Source of the DNA: JAAYCI01 sp964370195
Lineage (GTDB): Bacteria > Bacillota > Clostridia > Oscillospirales > Ruminococcaceae
Direction of reading: 5' to 3'
DNA: 11,257 nt
Assembly (NCBI GenBank): GCA_964370195.1
Contig: CAYJIH010000050.1
Location: forward strand, 1-11,257
In this document: positions 7,031 through 11,257 of the stretch, piece by piece
How the letters are laid out: each line of letters begins with the position of its first letter
Position numbering within the stretch: position 1 is the stretch's first letter
Program-made: the position numbers and the translations under genes
The notes under the pieces: generated by a model
What the model saw: the letters and a program-made list of their open reading frames with translations, nothing else
What the model was told of the DNA's origin: nothing
Database searches by the model: none

Positions 7031-8406
7031 AAAGCTTTTACCAAATCTTTAAAATGGTTGCCTCGTGCTTCAAAATTTACAAATGCGTCAAACGACGTAC
7101 ATGCAGGCGACAACATAACAACATCGCCGGATACAGCAAGCTCGTGGGCTTTTTGCACGGCTTCTTCCAGGTTTTCGGTGCGCACAATGCTGGGCGCGCC
7201 TTCTTGGTACGACGATGCTTTGCGCACTGCTTTTTCAATTTTGTCGGACGCCGGCCCACATAGAATCAATGTTTTAACGTGTTGTGGAATTATTTCGGCC
7301 AGCTCGTCAAACGGCACTTTTTTGTCTTGGCCACCGGCCAACAAAATAAGCTTGTCGTCGAAAGAGCGCAGGCCGGCCATCACACGTGTGGGGCTGGTGG
7401 CAATGGAATCGTTGTACCACGAAACACCCTTGATGCAACGAACCGGCTCAATGCGGTGCACCACGCCGGAAAATGTGCGCGCCACTTCAGCCAGTGCACT
7501 GTCGGGCACACGGTCTACCGTTGCAGCAAATGCTGCAAGCAAGTTTTCTATGTTGTGTGCGCCACGCAAACTCACTTCATCTTTGTGTATAATTTGGCGG
7601 CTAACCCCGTTTTGTGCAACGCACAAATAGCCTTCTTTCGATAAAAAGGCACCGTTTTGTACTTTGCGCTGCGCCGAAAACCAGCGCACTTCGGCACAGG
7701 TGTCTTTTTCCATATCACGCACAATGTCGTTTTCTAAGTTTAAAACGGCAAGGTCGCCTTCTGTTTGGTGCTGCAAAATGTTGCGTTTTGCATTCACATA
7801 TTCGTCCATGTCACGGTGTTTATCGAGGTGGTTTGGTGTGATGTTTGTTAAAACAGCCACCGTGGGGGAGGTGCGCATGGAAATGAGTTGAAAACTGGAT
7901 AATTCCACCACAGCAACATCCGCAGGGGAAATGTCGTTTGCAATGGGCAACATGGCACGGCCAAGGTTGCCACCAAGATGAACCGTATGGCCACCTTTTT
8001 CTAAAAGTTTTGCAATGAGGCAAGTGCTGGTGGTTTTTCCGTCACTGCCACTAATGCCCACAATGGGGCATGGGCAAACTTCGAAAAACTGTTCCATCTC
8101 GCTTGTAATAAGCGCACCGGCATGGCTTGCGGCTTGCAATTCCGGCGTGTAAAAGCCAAAGCCGGGTGTTCTAAAAATAATGTCTTGGTCGGCCAAGGCG
8201 TTGAGGTAGTTTTCTCCAAGAGAAAGCCGCACACCAAGCTCCAGCAATTCTTCGCCAAACGCGTCAAAATCTGCCAAAGTGCGCACGTCGCATAAGGTTA
8301 CTTGTGCGCCGGATTTTGCCAGCATCACAATCAAATCACGATGTGCCACACCGCCGCCAATAAACGCAACTTTCTTGCCGCCAAAACGATATAAAAAATT
8401 ACTCAC
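7027..8406 (-). CDS. murD: UDP-N-acetylmuramoyl-L-alanine--D-glutamate ligase
   Basis: MurD adds D-glutamate to UDP-MurNAc-L-Ala in the cytoplasm, using ATP, in peptidoglycan precursor synthesis. I start the 459-residue protein at the GTG at 8406-8404 (MSNFLYRF), because a GGGG site lies 8 nt upstream and clostridial MurD proteins begin at this point; a GTG six codons earlier has no site. The N-terminal Rossmann-like domain begins KKVAFIGGGVAH (11-22). The P-loop is GSDGKTT at 120-126, in the form usual for clostridial MurD rather than GTNGKT. Further family motifs are TNITPNHLDKH, the AKRNIL lysine segment, RGAHNIENLLAA, and HRIEPV followed by WYNDSIATSPTR. The length is normal. It sits outside a classical mraY-murD-ftsW cluster, lying between ridA and a GNAT gene. 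Transcription probably starts at the ridA promoter, since no clear promoter is seen in the 108-bp gap. Confidence 0.95.
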   Translation of the reverse strand: MSNFLYRFGGKKVAFIGGGVAHRDLIVMLAKSGAQVTLCDVRTLADFDAFGEELLELGVRLSLGENYLNALADQDIIFRTPGFGFYTPELQAASHAGALITSEMEQFFEVCPCPIVGISGSDGKTTSTCLIAKLLEKGGHTVHLGGNLGRAMLPIANDISPADVAVVELSSFQLISMRTSPTVAVLTNITPNHLDKHRDMDEYVNAKRNILQHQTEGDLAVLNLENDIVRDMEKDTCAEVRWFSAQRKVQNGAFLSKEGYLCVAQNGVSRQIIHKDEVSLRGAHNIENLLAAFAATVDRVPDSALAEVARTFSGVVHRIEPVRCIKGVSWYNDSIATSPTRVMAGLRSFDDKLILLAGGQDKKVPFDELAEIIPQHVKTLILCGPASDKIEKAVRKASSYQEGAPSIVRTENLEEAVQKAHELAVSGDVVMLSPACTSFDAFVNFEARGNHFKDLVKAL

Positions 8407-8441
8407 AAAGATTACCCCGTTCACACAAGCAAACTATGTAT

Positions 8442-8464
8442 ACGGCCGGCATGCGCGTGGCCGT
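8442..8464 (-). repeat. GC-rich inverted repeat between ridA and murD
   Basis: ACGGCC (8442-8447) and GGCCGT (8459-8464) form a 6-bp GC-rich stem around an 11-nt loop. No T-run follows on either strand, so it is at most a weak pause or RNA-processing element between the two genes. Confidence 0.35.
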
Positions 8465-8514
8465 TCCCCCCTGGTTTCACAAAAAAGTTTGCCGTGCTTT
8501 GATGTTTGTATTGC

Positions 8515-8895
8515 CTAGTCGCGCAGGGCGATGGCCTCTAGCTCCACACGTACGCCTTTTGGCAACGTTTTCACCGCCACACAGCTGCGTGCCGGTTTTT
8601 CTGTAAAATAGCGTGCGTATACTTCATTAAAAGCGGCAAAATCGTCCATATCAGCCAAAAACACCAATGTTTTCAGCGCCGTGTTGTAATCGGCACCGGC
8701 TGCTTTTAACACTTCGCCAAGGTTTTGCAAAGCAAGCTCGGCTTGGTCTTTAAAATCGCTTGGAATTTCGCCCGTTTGCGGATGCACAGGAATGGACCCA
8801 GACGTAAACACCAGCCGCTCGAAGGCAACTGCCTGCGAATAAGGGCCAATGGCTGCCGGGGCTTTATCGGTTTGAATAAATTCTTTTTCACTCAT
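8515..8895 (-). CDS. ridA: 2-iminobutanoate/2-iminopropanoate deaminase, RidA/YjgF/UK114 family
   Basis: RidA hydrolyses reactive enamine/imine intermediates, mainly 2-aminoacrylate and 2-aminocrotonate, that PLP enzymes such as serine/threonine dehydratases and cysteine lyases release; it protects PLP enzymes from inactivation. The 126-residue length is standard. Clear family motifs are APAAIGPYSQAV near residues 12-23, TSGSIPVHPQTGEI near 31-44, and the C-terminal block with R103-S, the LPKGVRVELEAIA segment and its conserved Arg and Glu. The ATG at 8895-8893 follows AAAGGA by 7-8 nt. It is the first gene of the minus-strand cluster and diverges from birA. Two PLP enzymes, the YnbB-family protein downstream and the fold-type II enzyme at the left edge, are nearby possible sources of its substrates. 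Confidence 0.95.
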   Translation of the reverse strand: MSEKEFIQTDKAPAAIGPYSQAVAFERLVFTSGSIPVHPQTGEIPSDFKDQAELALQNLGEVLKAAGADYNTALKTLVFLADMDDFAAFNEVYARYFTEKPARSCVAVKTLPKGVRVELEAIALRD

Positions 8896-8936
8896 AGTCG
8901 TTGTTCCTTTTTTGTAATTTAATAAGCATTATTTCT

Positions 8937-8964
8937 ATTATACTAAATTTTTGGGATTCGTCAA
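8937..8964 (-). promoter_or_regulatory. SigA-type promoter of ridA
   Basis: On the minus strand TTGACG (8964-8959) lies 16 bp before a perfect TATAAT (8942-8937). The start should be near 8930, about 35 nt before the ATG. The BirA-type operator starts 24 bp upstream of this -35 box, so biotin control of ridA is not excluded. Confidence 0.78.
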
Positions 8965-8987
8965 ACAAAAAGCCGTTCAAAAGTGGT

Positions 8988-9020
8988 TTGTAAACCAAAA
9001 ATTTAAAATTGGGTTGACGA
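8988..9020 (+). promoter_or_regulatory. BirA-type biotin operator overlapping the birA promoter
   Basis: The left half TTGTAAACC (8988-8996) matches the known BirA half-site exactly. After a 15-bp spacer the right half GGTTGACGA (9012-9020) matches seven of nine positions of GGTTTACAA. Half-sites and spacing fit the consensus TTGTAAACC-N14/15-GGTTTACAA known from biotin regulons. The right half contains the -35 box of birA, so bound BirA would block RNA polymerase. Confidence 0.8.
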
Positions 9021-9042
9021 ATGAACAAGGGTTCGGTATACT
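9014..9042 (+). promoter_or_regulatory. SigA-type promoter of the birA-bioY-CYTH operon
   Basis: TTGACG (9014-9019) and TATACT (9037-9042) are separated by 17 bp. The expected start is near 9049, giving a leader of only about 15 nt before the GTG at 9065. This rules out upstream in-frame starts and supports the GTG as the true start. Confidence 0.8.
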
Positions 9043-9064
9043 GAAAAAGGAAAGGGGATGCCGT

Positions 9065-10021
9065 GTGAAAAAAATAAAAGAGGAGCTTTTGGCCTTGCTG
9101 CTGGCGGGCGAAACGATTGGTGGCGAAGAGGCCGCACAGCGCCTGAATGTAACGCGTGCCGCCGTGTGGAAGGCCATGCAAGAGCTGCGCAAGGAAGGTG
9201 TGCCCGTGCAAGCGGCGCGTGCACATGGTTATTTTTTGCAAAAGACAGCCGATGTTTTTTGCGAAGCAGCGGTGCAAAACGTGTTTGGGTCCACGCCGTT
9301 TTTATGGTGTGACGCACCCGATTCCACCAATGTGCAAGCGCGGCTTTGGGCCGAGCGTGCGGCACCCCATGGTGCATTGGTAATCGCACCGATGCAAACG
9401 GGTGGGCGTGGGCGCATGGGGCGCCGCTTCGAAAGCCCAGAAGGCGGTTTGTATCTTAGCATTATTTTGCGTCCAAGTGCAGAAAAACAGGGCGTTGGAT
9501 TGCTTACGGCTGCGGCTGCGGTGGCGGTGTGCCGCGCGATACAAACGGTATGCGGCCTTGAACTTTCTATAAAATGGGTAAACGACCTGCTGTACAACGA
9601 AAAAAAATGTGCCGGTATTTTAACAGAGGGTGTTTCGAACCTCGAATCGGGTGGGTTTGAGTATTTGATTTGCGGCATTGGCATCAATTATGCCGTTCCA
9701 AGTACGTCGTTTTGTGGCGAATTGGCCGGCATTGCTACGTCGTTGTACGAGGCGGGCGCGGCGCCCATGCCGCGCAGTGCGTTGGCGATAGAGGTGTATC
9801 GTCATTTTATGCAGTTATTCGAAGCGTTGCCAAACCGCGATTTTTTGCAGGAGTATCGGCAACGAAACATCACGGTGGACAAACGCGTGCGTGTGCTGTG
9901 TGCGGGCGAATACGAAGCGACATCATTTGCGATTGATGATGAAGCGCGGCTGCTTGTTCGCCTGGACGATGGCGAAGAGAGAGCGCTCTCCAGTGGGGAG
10001 GTAAGCGTGCGGCCCACGTAA
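9065..10021 (+). CDS. birA: Bifunctional biotin--[acetyl-CoA-carboxylase] ligase and biotin operon repressor
   Basis: BirA forms biotinyl-5'-AMP and transfers biotin to carboxylase carrier proteins; the holo-repressor form binds the biotin operator. The GTG at 9065 is chosen because GGGG lies 7 nt upstream and the promoter leaves no room for earlier starts; the protein has 318 residues. An N-terminal winged helix (about 1-60, with VTRAAVWKAMQELRKEG as recognition region) makes it a group II, DNA-binding ligase. The catalytic domain shows DSTN at 86-89, the nucleotide loop GGRGRMGR at 113-120, KWVND at 170-174, the biotin-lysine region KKCAGILTE at 180-188, and CGIGINY at 203-209. A small SH3-like C-terminal domain starts near 268. 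It is the first gene of an operon with bioY, so it probably represses its own gene and biotin uptake when biotin is plentiful. Confidence 0.95.
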   Translation: MKKIKEELLALLLAGETIGGEEAAQRLNVTRAAVWKAMQELRKEGVPVQAARAHGYFLQKTADVFCEAAVQNVFGSTPFLWCDAPDSTNVQARLWAERAAPHGALVIAPMQTGGRGRMGRRFESPEGGLYLSIILRPSAEKQGVGLLTAAAAVAVCRAIQTVCGLELSIKWVNDLLYNEKKCAGILTEGVSNLESGGFEYLICGIGINYAVPSTSFCGELAGIATSLYEAGAAPMPRSALAIEVYRHFMQLFEALPNRDFLQEYRQRNITVDKRVRVLCAGEYEATSFAIDDEARLLVRLDDGEERALSSGEVSVRPT

Positions 10022-10095
10022 AGGATGTGCGGTGGGATAAAAAGAGGAATGTGTTGTATATTGTGCCGTTTGCACAGTGACAAAAGGAGAGTGGC

Positions 10096-10623
10096 ATGCA
10101 ACGAAAAGGGAAGGTTCGGATGTTGGTGAAGGCAGGGTTACTTTGTGCCATTATATGCGTGTTTTCGCAGCTGGTGGTGCCCATAGGGCCTGTGCCGTTT
10201 AGTTTGTCGATTTTGGCGGTTGCGTTAACAGGTGCATTGTTGCCAACGGTTTGGGCGCTGGCAAGCGTTGCGGCCTATTTGCTGCTGGGTTTATTTGGGT
10301 TGCCTGTGTTTGCCGGATTTTCGGCAGGGGCCGGTGTGCTGTTTGGCCCCACAGGCGGGTATTTAATTGGGTATTTTATGCTCGCATTTTTTGCGTCCAT
10401 TTGTGCAAAAAAAACAGTGTGGTTGCGTTTTATGGGGGCGGCACTTGGGCTATTATTATGTTATGCATTCGGCACGGTGTGGTTTGTGGCCATCACGGGA
10501 ACCGAGTTTGTGCAAGCGCTGTGGATTTGTGTGATACCGTTCGTTCTTCCGGATATCGCGAAAATAGCGGTTGCCACATTAGCGGCGCAAGCTGTGCAAA
10601 AACGCATGCAAAATGAAGGTTAA
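10096..10623 (+). CDS. bioY: Biotin transporter substrate-binding S component, BioY family
   Basis: BioY is the membrane S component of ECF-type biotin transporters and binds biotin; in Bacillota it normally docks to the shared EcfA/A'/T module encoded elsewhere, which is not in this window. The 175-residue protein begins at the ATG at 10096 after AAAAGGAG, 74 nt from birA. About six hydrophobic helices are visible. Family marks include SQLVVPIGPVPFSL (24-37), the FAGFSAGAGVLFGPTGGYLIGY block (72-93) and the C-terminal LPDIAKIA segment with D153 and K156, residues of the type needed for biotin binding. There is no separate BirA site in the gap before it, so it should be transcribed from the birA promoter. 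No biotin synthesis gene is present here, which hints at reliance on uptake but cannot show it. Confidence 0.95.
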   Translation: MQRKGKVRMLVKAGLLCAIICVFSQLVVPIGPVPFSLSILAVALTGALLPTVWALASVAAYLLLGLFGLPVFAGFSAGAGVLFGPTGGYLIGYFMLAFFASICAKKTVWLRFMGAALGLLLCYAFGTVWFVAITGTEFVQALWICVIPFVLPDIAKIAVATLAAQAVQKRMQNEG

Positions 10624-10636
10624 ATGAGGTGATGGG

Positions 10637-11116
10637 ATGCAAAATATAGAGATAGAACGCAAATGGTTGATGGAAGGATTTCCAAATTTGCCGCACGAAA
10701 GCGAAGAGTGGATGGAGCAGGGGTATTTAACGTTTGAGCCAGCTGTGCGCATTCGTAAAACGTGTAAACAAAAAGAAACAAACCATTGGCTAACCATCAA
10801 AGGGGGCGATGGCCTTTGCCGCACAGAGGTAGAGTTGCCCTTGGACGAAGCGCAATACGAGGCGCTGCAAAAGTTGTTGGCGGCACCTACGGCAAAAAAA
10901 CGGTTGCGCCGATATCGTCTTGCCACCGGTGAAGAACTGGAGTGCAGCGCCGTAGATGAAACAGAGCCGTCTGCGTTTTTCTACGCCGAGGTGGAATTTG
11001 CCACGGTGGAAGAGGCCAATGCATTCTCTCCACCCGATTTTCTTGGCCGCGAAGTAACAAACGAGGCCGGCCAAAGTATGTCGGCTTATTGCCGTAAAAA
11101 AGCAGGGCTCCGCTGA
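10637..11116 (+). CDS. CYTH-domain triphosphate tunnel metalloenzyme (predicted inorganic triphosphatase)
   Basis: The 159-residue protein carries the diagnostic ExExK motif at the N-terminus (E5, E7, K9 in EIERKWL). Other charged tunnel residues follow: R38 and R40 (RIRK), K55 (TIKG), E64 and E66 (RTEVEL), R91/R92/R94, and E118 and E120 (AEVEF). These line the eight-strand tunnel that binds metal and triphosphate in the CYTH superfamily. Its small size resembles single-domain bacterial enzymes such as the Clostridium thermocellum tripolyphosphatase, so hydrolysis of inorganic triphosphate is the best guess; adenylate cyclase or thiamine triphosphatase activity is less likely. The ATG at 10637 follows a GAGGTGATGG stretch. 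It starts 13 bp after bioY and is almost certainly cotranscribed with birA-bioY. No functional link with biotin is known to me. Confidence 0.88.
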   Translation: MQNIEIERKWLMEGFPNLPHESEEWMEQGYLTFEPAVRIRKTCKQKETNHWLTIKGGDGLCRTEVELPLDEAQYEALQKLLAAPTAKKRLRRYRLATGEELECSAVDETEPSAFFYAEVEFATVEEANAFSPPDFLGREVTNEAGQSMSAYCRKKAGLR

Positions 11117-11121
11117 AGGGG

Positions 11122-11155
11122 CAGGGCACAAGTGCAGAATGCGGGGTTTGCCCTG
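11122..11155 (+). repeat. Inverted repeat after the CYTH gene
   Basis: CAGGGCA (11122-11128) pairs with TGCCCTG (11149-11155) around a 20-nt loop, starting 6 bp after the stop codon. No T-run follows directly, so it is not a textbook terminator, but its position suggests a 3' end or mRNA-stabilising structure for the operon. Confidence 0.45.
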
Positions 11156-11181
11156 TGTCCTCCGTGTGTCAAAAAAGTCGT

Positions 11182-11252
11182 TGCACCAGTGCATTGCCTC
11201 TTGGCTGAAGACCTTGGGGCGCTGCCCCAAACTCCGCCACTTTAAAAAGTGG
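11182..11252 (+). repeat. Series of three short hairpins at the window's right end
   Basis: Three tight hairpins follow one another: TGCAC/GTGCA (11182-11193, 2-nt loop), TTGGGGC/GCCCCAA (11214-11230, 3-nt loop) and CCACTTT/AAAGTGG (11237-11252, 2-nt centre). The last two, joined by ACTCCG, resemble from memory a dispersed terminator-like intergenic element of some Clostridia. Only one copy is in the window and it is close to the edge, so its full extent is unknown. Confidence 0.5.
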
Positions 11253-11257
11253 ACAAA

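Noticed and set aside
8407..8514. Separate murD promoter or terminator in the ridA-murD gap
   Set aside because: The only -10-like sequence has no -35 partner at proper distance, and the GC-rich inverted repeat has no T-run, so neither is supported.
8951..9064. An ATG start for birA at 8951, adding 38 residues
   Set aside because: This stretch contains the operator and both promoter boxes. The predicted transcript begins near 9049, and the GTG at 9065 has a suitable ribosome site.
9058..9312. ATG at 9058 as a small gene starting before birA
   Set aside because: It is out of frame with the ligase and gives an 84-residue Arg/Cys-rich sequence without family features, and the ribosome site is too close to it.

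Overview
The window looks like a piece of a Bacillota (Clostridia-type) genome. The evidence is strong AGGAG-type ribosome binding sites, near-consensus SigA promoters (several with an extended -10), frequent GTG starts, a MurD with the clostridial GSDGKT and NDSIATSP motif variants, and families common in gut Clostridia. A run of exactly 100 N (1546-1645) marks a scaffold gap, so this is probably a draft or metagenome assembly. No rRNA, tRNA, insertion sequence, phage gene or CRISPR array is visible.

Layout. (1) 1-886, minus: most of a fold-type II PLP enzyme that runs off the left edge, with its own promoter and a leader holding an inverted repeat. (2) 1269-2236, plus: a membrane protein with a long nine-residue tandem repeat and a two-helix DUF4190-like C-terminus, broken by the gap and by a TAA codon in one repeat unit, followed by a clear terminator. 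(3) 2406-4760, minus: a membrane-bound sensor with a degenerate GGDEF and an intact EAL domain, facing gene 2 across convergent terminators. (4) 4884-8895, all minus: ridA, murD, a GNAT acetyltransferase that overlaps murD by 4 nt, and a methionine gamma-lyase-family PLP enzyme, probably read at least in part from the ridA promoter. (5) 9065-11116, plus: birA, bioY and a CYTH/triphosphate tunnel enzyme, a compact operon diverging from ridA, followed by a set of hairpins that runs to the window's end.

How the genes work together. The clearest regulatory story is in region 5. A bipartite BirA-type operator (8988-9020) overlaps the -35 box of the birA promoter. BirA, which is both biotin ligase and repressor with a visible N-terminal winged helix, should therefore control its own gene and the biotin transporter subunit BioY in response to biotin. 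RidA removes reactive enamines such as 2-aminoacrylate that PLP enzymes release, and two PLP enzymes lie within 9 kb of it, which makes a loose functional link plausible. MurD makes peptidoglycan precursor. The GGDEF/EAL protein is predicted to degrade cyclic di-GMP under control of an extracellular signal.

I did not find a convincing new multi-gene system. The points most worth a second look are the repeat protein with its interrupted reading frame, the BirA operator, and the unexplained leader and 3' hairpin elements.
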